From positions 43,801 through 107,800 of the forward strand of contig NZ_BAET01000022.1 in the NCBI RefSeq assembly GCF_000252165.1: DNA of 64,000 bases. The letters are read 5' to 3'. Below the pieces are notes generated by a model. That model was not told the origin of the DNA. It made no database searches and saw only the letters and a program-made list of their open reading frames with translations. Below are positions 54,465 through 63,224 of this stretch, piece after piece. The stretch is from Glaciecola punicea ACAM 611 (GTDB lineage: Bacteria > Pseudomonadota > Gammaproteobacteria > Enterobacterales > Alteromonadaceae). Both the position numbers and the translations under genes were made by a program. Within the stretch, counting starts at the first letter, position 1. Each line of letters starts with the position of its first letter.

Positions 54465-57353
54465 TTAGAAGTTGTAGTTGAACTGCACCGTGTATGCCCT
54501 TCCGCGAGGATCAGCGACACGTGGATCAAATGCAGCACCGGGTGAAAAATCATTTTGATGCGCCGTAAAAGGTGGATCTCTATCAAGCAGGTTTTTTATG
54601 CCCATTATCAGCTCGATATTTTCAAAGCCGGTATAGTTCATGCTGTAGTTGTATACTAAATAACTATCAACCGAATCGTCATATAAAGGTGGATTTGCTT
54701 CGCCTGAAGCCACCCCTGGAGGTGTCTCATCGTCATAACCAGAGCGAAAAATTTGCGTGAAGGTATGGATGAAATCGTCGTAGTTGTAAGTAAATACTGC
54801 AGTATTCTTCCAACGAAGTGGGATGTTACCGCGGGAGTGTGTGCCGACTAAGTTTGGCCCAAAAGGCGCGTTATCGCGCTCTTGTTTTTTGTCCTCAATT
54901 AGATAGCTTGCGTTAATGTTTAAGCCCCAAGTACCATCCCACAGCTCGCCGTTGGTAGCAATACCAAGCTCAATACCGCTGGTGGAGCGCCCACCCGCGT
55001 TAATAAAGCGTCGGTCAATAGAAACAATCTCTCCACTGGTGCCGCCTCCGTCAAAAACGTAGTTGTCTCGAAACAATTCTGGATTTTCAATGAGCTCTTT
55101 AAAGCCTGGTGTTTGTATAGTGCCTTCAATTTCAATTTCCCACCAGTCAACGTTTACTATCCAGTCTCCCTTGGCAAATACAAAACCGAAGCTAAGCTGT
55201 TCAGATTCTTCAGGTCCAAGATCAATCTGACCGCCAAATAAAATTTCGGGCGTGATAATCTGGCAGTTCGGATCGCTGATATCTACCACGCCGTCTTGAC
55301 ATAAAAACGGATTAGCTAAGTCAGTGCCAGTATAGGGCTCTTCTGTTACCCCGTTAAACAACTGGTTGAAGCTGGGTACTCTAAAGCCTGTGCTGTAGGC
55401 GCCGCGAAACAAAAGCTCCTCAACAGGGGTAAATTTAAACCCGACTTTCGGATTAGTGGTGCCACCAAAACCATCGTACTTGTCATGGCGTACTGCAAGG
55501 TTTAGTTCAAAATTCTCACTTACGGGTATTAACGCCTCTACAAACACTGCTTTTATGTCGCGACTCACATTATCAAGTGCATTTGCATCGTCAAACGGAG
55601 CACCATAAATTCTAGGACGGGTGTCGGCCGCGCGGCGGTCGCCGTTGAATTTGTATTCTTCGCGTCGTAAGTCTATACCGGCCGCCACATAAATGCTGTC
55701 ACCGCCAAATCCTAACTCATAGCCGGTATTGCCGGAGATTGACGCATCTATTTGAGTCATGGTGGTTTCCCCCCCAAACAGTTCTATGCCTCTTGCTGAG
55801 GCGGCATCAAGGGCTTGAATAGCCTGTGTAGTTTGCGACTCACCCGGCAGTAAGAACGGATTGAGTACGCCGGTACCGATGGCTTGTGCAAGTCCAGAAG
55901 TAAAGTGGTAGCCACTGCCTAGCTCGGATGTAGACTCGTTTGCCGAACGCGACAAACCGGCCATGTAATCCCAATCGCCAATAACGCCTTCTAAACCAAG
56001 CTGGATTTTATAGGAGGAAGTGGTGGTTTCGATTTCGCGCGGGCCACAGTCCATGCAGCGCCATCGATAGGCGATGGGTGCGCCTATGTTTAATTGGTCA
56101 GCGCCATAAAAATCAGATAAGGCATCAACAATATAGTCATATGATGCACCTGTGCTTGGGTAGAAGCCGCCGCCAAAGGTATCCCAGTCACCTGCACCAA
56201 TCGCCCATGGGGTGATTTGGTTAGGCTCAAATACTTTTTTAGAGACCACTTCCGATCCGAGTAATTCAACAAATGCTTCAGAATCCTCACCAATTTTCAT
56301 GGTGGCGCGGCCAACAAAGTCGATATTTTCAACAGGCTGTTGTAACACCGACGCCCTTGGATAATCCCATGAACAGCTTACACCTAAGTTGCGCGATCGG
56401 TTCCACAAATCAGCGGCGTCTGGTCCCATGTTTTCAAAGGCATCACAGCCGGGTTGCCCAGGCAGTGCCAAAACATTGAGTACGTCGTTTTCTAAACCAG
56501 TGTTTGGATTAATAAGCCCAGAACCAACTAAATTGTACTGGCTTGATGTGGGATCATTTGGACGACTAAAACGGTCGTTGACCGATGCAAATGGCGCGCC
56601 GCGAGTGTCGGGCGACAAACCTCGCAGTGGTTGGAAGGTGTTGGTAAAGTCACGATCGGAGCCGCGCAGTATTTCGGCCGACTTATACGTCAGCGACCCC
56701 ATTATATTAAAGCCGTCTCGTTCAACATCGCCGGTTCCGGCAAGTACGTTGAAGCGGTAAATATTGCCGCCACCCTCTTCGGTATGATCAGCAAAGGCAC
56801 CAAGTTGTGCGCCTTCAAAGTTCTTTTTCAAAATAAAGTTTATGACGCCGCCAATGGCGTCAGTACCATAGATGGCTGACGCTCCGTCACGCAGCACTTC
56901 AACACGCTCGATGGCGGCAAAAGGAATAGAGTTTAAGTCAACCGAGCGGCCCTTCAAACCATGCGTGGCAACGCGACGTCCGTTTAATAACACCAGCGTT
57001 GAACCAACGCCCTGTTGGCGAAGGTTAGCGCTTGATGCTCCGTTATTACCGCGCTCTTCACCGCCCACTATCCCGGCATTACTAGCGAGGTTGTCGTTAG
57101 AATTAGACGAAATGTTAAGCTGTAGCAATAGTTGTTCGGCAGAGGTAATACCGCCTGCGTCTATTTGCGCCCGTGTAATCACGGTAATAGGTAGGTCTCC
57201 CTCCAAGCTAGTTCGCTTAATATTCGAACCGGTGACTGAAATACGTTCTATTGTTTGCTCTGATTCAGTATTATCTTCAGCTGGCTGCTGGGCAATGGCG
57301 TGAGCGCCAAAACCTGACATCGCTAGCACTAATGCTATTTTATTTAGCTTCAC
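54465..57353 (-). CDS. TonB-dependent receptor, probable oligosaccharide transporter
   Basis: Outer-membrane receptor of 962 residues. GTG start with AGGGAG ahead, signal peptide MKLNKIALVLAMSGFGAHAI then AQQ, TonB box-like RISVTGSNIKR, plug (LPITVITRAQIDAGGI; LLNGRRVATHGLKG; IERVEVLRDGASAIYGTDAIG), barrel, and a C-terminal VQFNYNF. The GSNIKR plus YGTDAIGGVINFI form is that of the large Alteromonadales/Xanthomonadales receptor subfamily tied to carbohydrate use. Adjacent halogenase-like and GH13 genes suggest an alpha-glucan-derived or glycosidic ligand; this is inference. Confidence 0.93.
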   Translation of the reverse strand: MKLNKIALVLAMSGFGAHAIAQQPAEDNTESEQTIERISVTGSNIKRTSLEGDLPITVITRAQIDAGGITSAEQLLLQLNISSNSNDNLASNAGIVGGEERGNNGASSANLRQQGVGSTLVLLNGRRVATHGLKGRSVDLNSIPFAAIERVEVLRDGASAIYGTDAIGGVINFILKKNFEGAQLGAFADHTEEGGGNIYRFNVLAGTGDVERDGFNIMGSLTYKSAEILRGSDRDFTNTFQPLRGLSPDTRGAPFASVNDRFSRPNDPTSSQYNLVGSGLINPNTGLENDVLNVLALPGQPGCDAFENMGPDAADLWNRSRNLGVSCSWDYPRASVLQQPVENIDFVGRATMKIGEDSEAFVELLGSEVVSKKVFEPNQITPWAIGAGDWDTFGGGFYPSTGASYDYIVDALSDFYGADQLNIGAPIAYRWRCMDCGPREIETTTSSYKIQLGLEGVIGDWDYMAGLSRSANESTSELGSGYHFTSGLAQAIGTGVLNPFLLPGESQTTQAIQALDAASARGIELFGGETTMTQIDASISGNTGYELGFGGDSIYVAAGIDLRREEYKFNGDRRAADTRPRIYGAPFDDANALDNVSRDIKAVFVEALIPVSENFELNLAVRHDKYDGFGGTTNPKVGFKFTPVEELLFRGAYSTGFRVPSFNQLFNGVTEEPYTGTDLANPFLCQDGVVDISDPNCQIITPEILFGGQIDLGPEESEQLSFGFVFAKGDWIVNVDWWEIEIEGTIQTPGFKELIENPELFRDNYVFDGGGTSGEIVSIDRRFINAGGRSTSGIELGIATNGELWDGTWGLNINASYLIEDKKQERDNAPFGPNLVGTHSRGNIPLRWKNTAVFTYNYDDFIHTFTQIFRSGYDDETPPGVASGEANPPLYDDSVDSYLVYNYSMNYTGFENIELIMGIKNLLDRDPPFTAHQNDFSPGAAFDPRVADPRGRAYTVQFNYNF

Positions 57354-57712
57354 GGTGCGTTCTCCCTATGTGATTAATGTTGGTATCGTTTTTTATCACT
57401 TGTGATCAGCCGAGGTTGAACACGCCACAGCATATATTCACTGAACCCAGATTATGCGACACTCTTTTGACTTGCTTGTTGGCAAGCATGAGTTTTGCTG
57501 TTTGCACTCACGCCGAATTCTACGTTAGCATAATCAAAAATAATGTAAATAATAAATTATTCCAAATATACAGCCTAAAGTGTAAATAAATTATTTTAAA
57601 ATATGAAAGAGTGACTCAGGTTAGTTATAAAGGTGAATAATGCGCAGCATACATCCGATTAAGCGGCTAAAGTATTAGTGCTTTTCGTTTTTGATCGATC
57701 CATTATAGGGTC
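57354..57712. other. Intergenic region upstream of the TonB receptor
   Basis: About 360 very AT-rich bases (57500-57620 especially), which must hold the receptor/halogenase promoter reading left. I could not assign boxes securely or find a clear sugar-regulator palindrome. Confidence 0.4.
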
Positions 57713-59041
57713 TTAGTCTATTTCAATTAGTGCGCCATTGATCACTGCCGCGACTATTGCTTTTCCCTTGCGCATTAAAAAGTATGCAGGCTGTTGTAAT
57801 ACTAGCGCCTGTGAGTTGGCTCCAACTGGCTGATTAAGCATTACTTGATAATCAGATTGGTTACTTAGGTGGTGAGTCTCTCCTTGAAACTGAATCACCC
57901 CTTGCTTTAGCCACTGTTTATAGCTTTCGTTTGTTATAATGGTAGGCGCATTAAGCGTATGCGTCTTGCCAGTATCATATGTTAATTCACTTGCGTCATA
58001 ATCTACTAGCCCTGCTTGAACATGTAAATCACCAACCGTGTCAATATAAAACTGACGTGAATAGCGCGACGTTTGTTTAATGCTTATACTTGCTTGATAA
58101 GAGTGCACGCCTGAAAAATGCAATCCTCGAATAAGTAATGATGAAAGCGTTTCACAGATGTTTTCAGGTATTTTCCAGTACTGCTGCTGGTATTTATCAA
58201 AAGCTGCTTGGCTGATTTTTTGATGATGCCTATCTTGCAGCATGCTCATTGCTTCAAGTATCGCTATAACGTTCATTGATCGTGCAATCTGTCTGTTAGG
58301 ATCCCCGCGCGCTGCGCCAGATTCAATTAATATAGTTGCAGCACCTTTACCTGCAATGCGATCGCCAAAGGAGCGGGGAGAAAAGGTGTCGTCGTAGCGT
58401 GCTACGCAGGCTTCAATATGCGGGTAAATCGCCTCTGTCATTCTGCCGATAAGCGCCATGGCTAACTGCCGGCTATCATCCACGCTTTTCTCAATGTCAA
58501 AAGCGGGTGCTAAGAAGGCAATGGTCGATGGATTACCCGTTGTACCACATTGATAATAAGGGCTTTGGTCATGCAAATTAAAGGCAACATTAGGCTGCAG
58601 TGTATCGACTAAATGCATCAATATGTTGCCTTCTGGCGTTTGCTTGGCCATCGCGTCGCGATTGATATCAATACCTTGGGCATTATGGCGAATGCAGCGC
58701 TGGGCACCGTCGGGATTAAGCATGGGAACAATATGCACAGTGAACAGCGTTTGTGCGTTGTTTAGGCGTTTATCACTGCTTTGTAAAAGTGTGTCGAGTA
58801 AGTCAAATACCGAGGCCGTTGCCGTTGCCTCATTGCCATGCATTTGGGTCCACGCTAAAATCACGATAGGGCCGTGTCCATAGCTTATACGCTTTATGCT
58901 GCGTCCCTCAAAGGAGCTTCCCTCATGGGTAATTTGCACCCGCGTTTCTTTGTGCAGCACCTCAAAAAATGGCTGTATGTCACTATGCGTAATGTGCTCA
59001 AGATTAAGCTTGCTAAGCAAATGTGCAATGGATGATGGCAT
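57713..59041 (-). CDS. M14-family zinc carboxypeptidase-like protein
   Basis: Zinc peptidase of 442 residues without a signal peptide. Zinc ligands His67 and Glu70 lie in WTQMHGNEATAT, the third His in FNLHDQSPY (about 154); the carboxylate-binding Arg lies in DINRDAM after LNPDGAQR, and the catalytic Glu in LIESGAARGDPNR (about 238). The C-terminal 170 residues are an extra beta-rich part unlike MpaA. The divergent RpiR regulator and the nearby dipeptide epimerase recall the E. coli mpaA/ycjG pairing in murein tripeptide breakdown, so a role on cell-wall peptides is plausible. Confidence 0.83.
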   Translation of the reverse strand: MPSSIAHLLSKLNLEHITHSDIQPFFEVLHKETRVQITHEGSSFEGRSIKRISYGHGPIVILAWTQMHGNEATATASVFDLLDTLLQSSDKRLNNAQTLFTVHIVPMLNPDGAQRCIRHNAQGIDINRDAMAKQTPEGNILMHLVDTLQPNVAFNLHDQSPYYQCGTTGNPSTIAFLAPAFDIEKSVDDSRQLAMALIGRMTEAIYPHIEACVARYDDTFSPRSFGDRIAGKGAATILIESGAARGDPNRQIARSMNVIAILEAMSMLQDRHHQKISQAAFDKYQQQYWKIPENICETLSSLLIRGLHFSGVHSYQASISIKQTSRYSRQFYIDTVGDLHVQAGLVDYDASELTYDTGKTHTLNAPTIITNESYKQWLKQGVIQFQGETHHLSNQSDYQVMLNQPVGANSQALVLQQPAYFLMRKGKAIVAAVINGALIEID

Positions 59042-59163
59042 GAAAACATCAACAATAGTTATCGATAAAGTATTGTTACTTTACCGAAAAAATGTATCTT
59101 TATGCAAATTATTCTATTATTAATCAGTAAATAGGAATAATGTATTCATTAAAAGGATTTTTA

Positions 59164-60012
59164 ATGGCCGCGTTTTCTAAAATAAAAGCCTTACTGCCCT
59201 CTTTATCAAGCAGTGAAGAGAAGCTAGCATTCTACATCTTAAATTCACCGGGCGATCTTCGTGACCTGTCGTCGCAAAAACTTGCAAGCATAGTTGGGGT
59301 TAGCCAAAGCTCAGTCATTAAGTTTGCTCAAAAGCTAAAGTATAAAGGCTACCCAGCGCTCAAGCTTGGCATTTTAGATGATTTAAATAATGTTGAAACC
59401 GACCATCAAAAGCTGCATGGCCGCATTGCTGTAGGTGATGATTATGAAACAATGTCGTCAAAGTTGCTGCAAAGTAAAATTGCAGTGCTCAATCAAACTA
59501 AAAACCTGAACGACAAACATTCTTTTGCCGAAGCGGTTATTTTGCTTCAAGAAGCCAAACGCGTATTAATAACAGGGCTTGGTGGCTCTGCTTTAGTGGG
59601 TAAAGATTTTTCATTCAAACTGCAAAAGCTTGGTATTGCGGCTATCTCTGAAATTGACGGGCACGCACAACTGGCCATCGCATCAACGCTGGGTGAAACC
59701 GACCTGGTGTTTGCCCTGAGTGAGTCAGGCGCAACGCGAGAAGTGGTCAATGTCGTAACGGAAGCGGTGGCAAACAAAACACCTGTTATTTCGCTTACTA
59801 AATTTGGTGATACAGCGGTTTCAATGCATGCTCAGGTAAGACTTTACTCGGTGGCTGAAGAAGCCGCTACGCGAATATCGTCGATATTGGCGCGCACCGC
59901 ACAAGAACTCGTAATAGATATGCTGTTTATTTCACTGATGCAGACGTCGAGTAAGCGACGAGCAATGCTGGAGAAATCACGCAAGGTGGTATCTGAATTT
60001 AGAAATTATTGA
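59164..60012 (+). CDS. RpiR/MurR-family transcription regulator
   Basis: A 282-residue regulator with an N-terminal RpiR-type helix-turn-helix (PSLSSSEEKLAFYIL; LASIVGVSQSSVIKFAQKL; GYPALKLG) and a C-terminal SIS sugar-phosphate-binding domain (VLITGLGGSALVGKDFSF; DLVFALSESGATREVVNVV). Ligands of the family are phosphosugars, MurNAc-6-P in MurR. I chose the ATG at 59164 with AAAAGGA 6 bases ahead and the family-like N-terminus; an ATG at 59140 also has a site. It is divergent from the M14 gene, which it may control. Confidence 0.9.
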   Translation: MAAFSKIKALLPSLSSSEEKLAFYILNSPGDLRDLSSQKLASIVGVSQSSVIKFAQKLKYKGYPALKLGILDDLNNVETDHQKLHGRIAVGDDYETMSSKLLQSKIAVLNQTKNLNDKHSFAEAVILLQEAKRVLITGLGGSALVGKDFSFKLQKLGIAAISEIDGHAQLAIASTLGETDLVFALSESGATREVVNVVTEAVANKTPVISLTKFGDTAVSMHAQVRLYSVAEEAATRISSILARTAQELVIDMLFISLMQTSSKRRAMLEKSRKVVSEFRNY

Positions 60013-60688
60013 GCGATGGGGCTTTTGGTGTTTAACAAATTAGTTAACAAACATGCTCGTGTTTTTTTGATTTTAAGGAGATGCGGACCGCTTTATAAAA
60101 ATAAAGCTCTTAACTTTAGTCGAATTAGGAGCCGCGGACCGCTGTAGGCTATCTTAATCGTCGCTCAATTTTGTATTCGGAACCTAGTTGACTTTGTGTT
60201 GCGCACCACGCTGCACTTGAACTTAGCAGCCTCGACAGACCTTGGATTTGAATGGGATACAACCGTTGAAGTTAAACGTTGCCTAGCTAAAAGCATTAAT
60301 TCATTCACTTCGTCAACTTTATGGACACATTTTGCAACTTAAAAACTTTCATCATAAATTTGTCCATTATGCCGAGTGTTAATCCGAATACGTCCCATTT
60401 AGAAAGAATAAATAAAAAACATCATCACTTCACTTTTAGAATTCTTCAACGACTACTCCTCGCCCTATTTATAACTTACTTTTCAACACGGCTTTAGTCG
60501 GCTTTGTGCACAGCCTAATGATAATCTTTAGACAAAGTCTCATCGACTGGCTTCTTTTGGTACCGAGCCGATAGACGGCAATGAGCTATCTATAGTCATT
60601 CGGTTTACTTGCGAACGTTTAAGCTTTGCGTAGCAGTATAATCATCATGTGTTGATGACATATGGCACACGGTCCTATACTTTCAGCC
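60013..60688. other. Gene-free left part of the accessory patch
   Basis: About 675 bases with stop codons in all frames and no recognisable protein remnant. It holds a 17-base imperfect direct repeat (60076-60143, listed separately) and an ATGGACA/TGTCCAT inverted pair around 60320-60370. The base composition and lack of genes suggest decayed mobile DNA. Confidence 0.4.
60076..60143. repeat. Two copies of AGGAG-NN-GCGGACCGCT
   Basis: Copies at 60076-60092 and 60127-60143, 51 bases apart, differ at two bases. The core GCGGACCGC is nearly palindromic. They could be an operator pair, or scars of an insertion. Confidence 0.5.
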
Positions 60689-61000
60689 ATGAAAACATTT
60701 GATTGGAATTCTGATAAAAACAAGCGCTTAATTGAGGAGCGTGGCATTTCATTTGAAGATGTCATATATTATTTACAAAATCAGTGTTTATTAGATGACT
60801 TAAAGCATGTAAATCAAGAAAAATATCCGAACCAAAGGATTTTTGTTATTAATATTGAAAATTATGCTTATCTAGTTTCGTATATTGAAACCGATGAATC
60901 AATTTTCTTAAAGACAGTCATTCCTAGTCGCAAGGCTACAAAACAAGACACAAAACGTGCCAACCTAAATCATATTCTCAATAGGATTAAAATGGGCTAA
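60689..61000 (+). CDS. BrnT-like toxin, apparently without antitoxin
   Basis: A 103-residue RelE-fold ribonuclease toxin candidate. The BrnT pattern FDWNSDKNKRLIEERGISFEDV at the start is close to the family consensus (F-W-D--KN----HG-SFE), the middle IFVINIENYAYLV and the end VIPSRKATKQDTKRA match BrnT's RxISARKAxxxE region. I start at MKTFDWN. The brnA antitoxin expected right downstream is missing; instead there are three 33-bp repeats and an ATPase gene. Without its partner it may be inactive or controlled differently. Confidence 0.7.
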   Translation: MKTFDWNSDKNKRLIEERGISFEDVIYYLQNQCLLDDLKHVNQEKYPNQRIFVINIENYAYLVSYIETDESIFLKTVIPSRKATKQDTKRANLNHILNRIKMG

Positions 61001-61010
61001 ATATGTTTCG

Positions 61011-61109
61011 TTTATTATTTGGAAATGAACAAAAAATGCTTGATTTATTGTTTGGAAATTAGCATAAACGTGCTAGTTTATTGTTTGGAATTGAACTATT
61101 TTGAAAAAT
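61011..61109 (+). repeat. Three tandem 33-bp repeats between brnT and the ATPase gene
   Basis: TTTATTRTTTGGAAWT begins at 61011, 61044 and 61077, exactly 33 bases apart; the remaining 17 bases of each unit are partly conserved (copies 1 and 2 both have ATGCT/GTGCT near the end). A mini-frame from ATG 61003 to TAG 61062 reads LLFGN twice with an 11-codon period. Iteron-like operators or a decayed repeat peptide are both possible. Confidence 0.75.
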
Positions 61110-61125
61110 CCCATAGGAGGATTCT

Positions 61126-62523
61126 TTGTATAGAAGATGTATTGAGCAATTGAAATCGTGGGCTAGCGCTACTTCTCGGGGTGTTATGGTGCTACGAGGT
61201 GCGCGACAGGTTGGTAAAACCACATTGATTCGTATGCTGGCAAAAGAGCTTGGTTTAATATTAATCGAGCTTAACTTAGAAGATACCCCCAGCTTTGCAG
61301 GGATGTTAAATAAGCGCTCTAATGCAAAAGACATTCTAGAGCTGTTGCTGTTAGAGAAAGGTGTAGTAGCCGAGCCCGAAAATGTTTTGTTTTTCTTCGA
61401 TGAGATTCAAGAGCTTCCTGGGTTCTATGAGTATCTTCGTTACTTTAAAGAATTGGCGCCCGAATATAAGGTAATTACAGCAGGCTCACTGCTAGAGCTT
61501 GAAATCCAAAAAGAGAAGTCAGGGCAAGGGCCTTCTGGGCGTGTGGAGTTTGCCTTTTTAGACCCTATGACGTTTGAAGAATTTGTCTTGGCGGCGAATC
61601 CAGTTGCATATAAAAAGCTTATTAATTTGGATGTCTTAGCGCCTATAGGAAGTAGTTTTCATGAAATTTTCTATAGCTTGTATAAGCAATATATGGTTTG
61701 CGGCGGTATGCCTGCAGTGGTGGAGGCATTCGTTAATAATGAAGGTGTGCTGCGACTAGACGAGATTAAGAATAACTTACTCACTGGCTATATCAATGAC
61801 TTCGCTGACTTTGGTAAGTTGTCGGGGCAAAAATACGACCCAAAACTATTAGAGCTGATTTTCAGGCAGGTTTATAGCCATCCATGTAACTCTATGACTT
61901 TGTCAAAGCTTGCGCCAGGGTTTAGATCAGATAAAATCCGCGATCATATAGAAATCCTGGTTAAGTCAAAGCTGATTAGAAGAAGTGTTCATACTCACGA
62001 AAACAAAGCCCCTTTGCTCAGTGGAGCCGATAAGTACACTCACAAGCTATTTGCATTAGATATCGGCTTGGCTTACTCGTATATGGACTTATTACCACAA
62101 GAGGTCTATGGCAGTGGGGATGTTAACAGTGTTGCCGAAGGTGCAATGGCAGAACAATTTGTAGCTCAGACCTTACAGTCGGTGCCTCCTTATTACAAGG
62201 CTAAGTCCTTGTATCATTGGGAGCGAAAGAAGAAAAATGCTATCTCTGAGGTTGATTTTGTCGCCGCATTGGATTCAAGAGTTGTTCCTATTGAATGTAA
62301 GTCTGGTCACTCGAACAAGATGATATCTTTGAAGCTAATGCTTGGTGCCAAGACATACCCCATGGCCTTAAGGTTATATGCTGGCGATATTGAGTATGGA
62401 TTAATTAAACCAAGACCAGAGCAGCAAGATTTGAAAGAAGTGCCTTTGGTTAGTATGCCTCACTATATGCTCGAACGATTCGTGTCTAAATTTAGCACTA
62501 TAAGCGCTAAGGCAATATCTTAA
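61126..62523 (+). CDS. AAA_14/DUF4143 ATPase
   Basis: A 465-residue P-loop protein of the widespread DUF4143 group. Walker A GARQVGKTTL is at about 24-33, Walker B LFFFDEIQELPG at about 90-100, with sensor-like ITAGSLLELEI. The C-terminal DUF4143 region has KHKLFALDIGLA-type text (HKLFALDIGLAYSY) and a restriction-like WERKKKNAISEVDFVAALD, VPIECKSG, i.e. a D-E-K nuclease-like core. The start is TTG at 61126, chosen because AGGAGG lies 6 bases ahead and no ATG fits. These ATPases are frequent in mobile or defence-rich regions; their role is unknown. Confidence 0.85.
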   Translation: MYRRCIEQLKSWASATSRGVMVLRGARQVGKTTLIRMLAKELGLILIELNLEDTPSFAGMLNKRSNAKDILELLLLEKGVVAEPENVLFFFDEIQELPGFYEYLRYFKELAPEYKVITAGSLLELEIQKEKSGQGPSGRVEFAFLDPMTFEEFVLAANPVAYKKLINLDVLAPIGSSFHEIFYSLYKQYMVCGGMPAVVEAFVNNEGVLRLDEIKNNLLTGYINDFADFGKLSGQKYDPKLLELIFRQVYSHPCNSMTLSKLAPGFRSDKIRDHIEILVKSKLIRRSVHTHENKAPLLSGADKYTHKLFALDIGLAYSYMDLLPQEVYGSGDVNSVAEGAMAEQFVAQTLQSVPPYYKAKSLYHWERKKKNAISEVDFVAALDSRVVPIECKSGHSNKMISLKLMLGAKTYPMALRLYAGDIEYGLIKPRPEQQDLKEVPLVSMPHYMLERFVSKFSTISAKAIS

Positions 62524-62559
62524 TTTGGAAGCGTGGGACAAACCATACATTTTCCTAAT

Positions 62560-62637
62560 TCATTTATCAGAACAAACGTAAGGATAACGTTTTCTGCCTT
62601 TAACCACGGGATTTACATAGATATCGAACTGGTTCAC
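62560..62637 (-). pseudogene. ccdB: Truncated ccdB toxin gene
   Basis: From GTG 62637 the frame reads MNQFDIYVNPVVKGRKRYPY then VCSDK and a stop, exactly the N-terminal strands of CcdB. Normal CcdB has about 100 residues; only 25 remain, so the gyrase-binding C-terminal helix is lost. It starts 16 bases after ccdA. The break lies within about 40 bases of the 3' end of the convergent ATPase gene, suggesting the toxin was cut by a rearrangement that brought in that gene. Confidence 0.85.
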
Positions 62638-62653
62638 TTACCGCTTTGACAAA

Positions 62654-62878
62654 TTAAATGCATAAATCGCCGTCATCAAATGGCAGACCATCACAAGCAA
62701 TATACTGATTACATGTCTCTATTTTCTGTTTATTACGCTCTTTCCATTTAGTTTCTCGCTCTGACTTCAGCGCAATTTCTAAGCTGTTGCTGAGATTTAT
62801 ACCGAGGCGTTTTGCGTCCTCTGTCACAGTCTTATCTAAATATACATTTACTCTAACTTTTTCTTTGGCAGTACCCAT
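62654..62878 (-). CDS. ccdA: CcdA-family antitoxin
   Basis: A 74-residue antitoxin. The N-terminal ribbon-helix-helix (EKVRVNVYLDKTVTEDAKRL, GINLSNSLEIAL) binds DNA, and the C-terminal tail (KWKERNKQKIETCNQYIA, DGLPFDD) is the part that wraps CcdB. It is complete, but its toxin gene downstream is truncated, so it is now an orphan antitoxin. It may still repress its own promoter or neutralise other CcdB proteins. Confidence 0.85.
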   Translation of the reverse strand: MGTAKEKVRVNVYLDKTVTEDAKRLGINLSNSLEIALKSERETKWKERNKQKIETCNQYIACDGLPFDDGDLCI

Positions 62879-63224
62879 AACTTATCTCTACGTAAATTAC
62901 TATACGCACAATATAATGCGCACAAATATTTTATCAACTATAAACCAAACTTGTCTTATACGTTCGCTACAGGCTTGTTCACTCTAAATTAACCTATCGC
63001 GCAATTTAGCGATTAATGACCGCCGGTCAAGTTTAAGTGATCGTATGATTATTTTTAGCTGAAATTAAGTTAAGTTGCGGGACAACTAAACGAAAGGCCT
63101 AGAAAAACGTTAGAGTATTCTTAATATAGACAGTTTCGCACCCATCTTGTCGGGACTGAATTGGCTTAGCCCACAATTAATGGATACGGTGGGACGATAT
63201 TTATCATTTTTTTAGTGAGTAACC
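62879..63224. other. Intergenic region between ccdA and the epimerase gene
   Basis: About 345 bases containing the ccdA promoter (minus strand) and the 3' flank of the epimerase. A small AGTTG/CAACT hairpin lies at 63073-63087. No gene or clear insertion end recognised. Confidence 0.4.

Noticed and set aside
60320-60370. ATGGACA/TGTCCAT inverted pair as insertion-sequence ends
   Set aside because: Only seven bases match, the distance is about 40 bases, and no transposase frame or target duplication is seen.
61011-61109. CRISPR array
   Set aside because: The three 33-base units are contiguous and diverge in their second half; there are no separate spacers and no cas genes.
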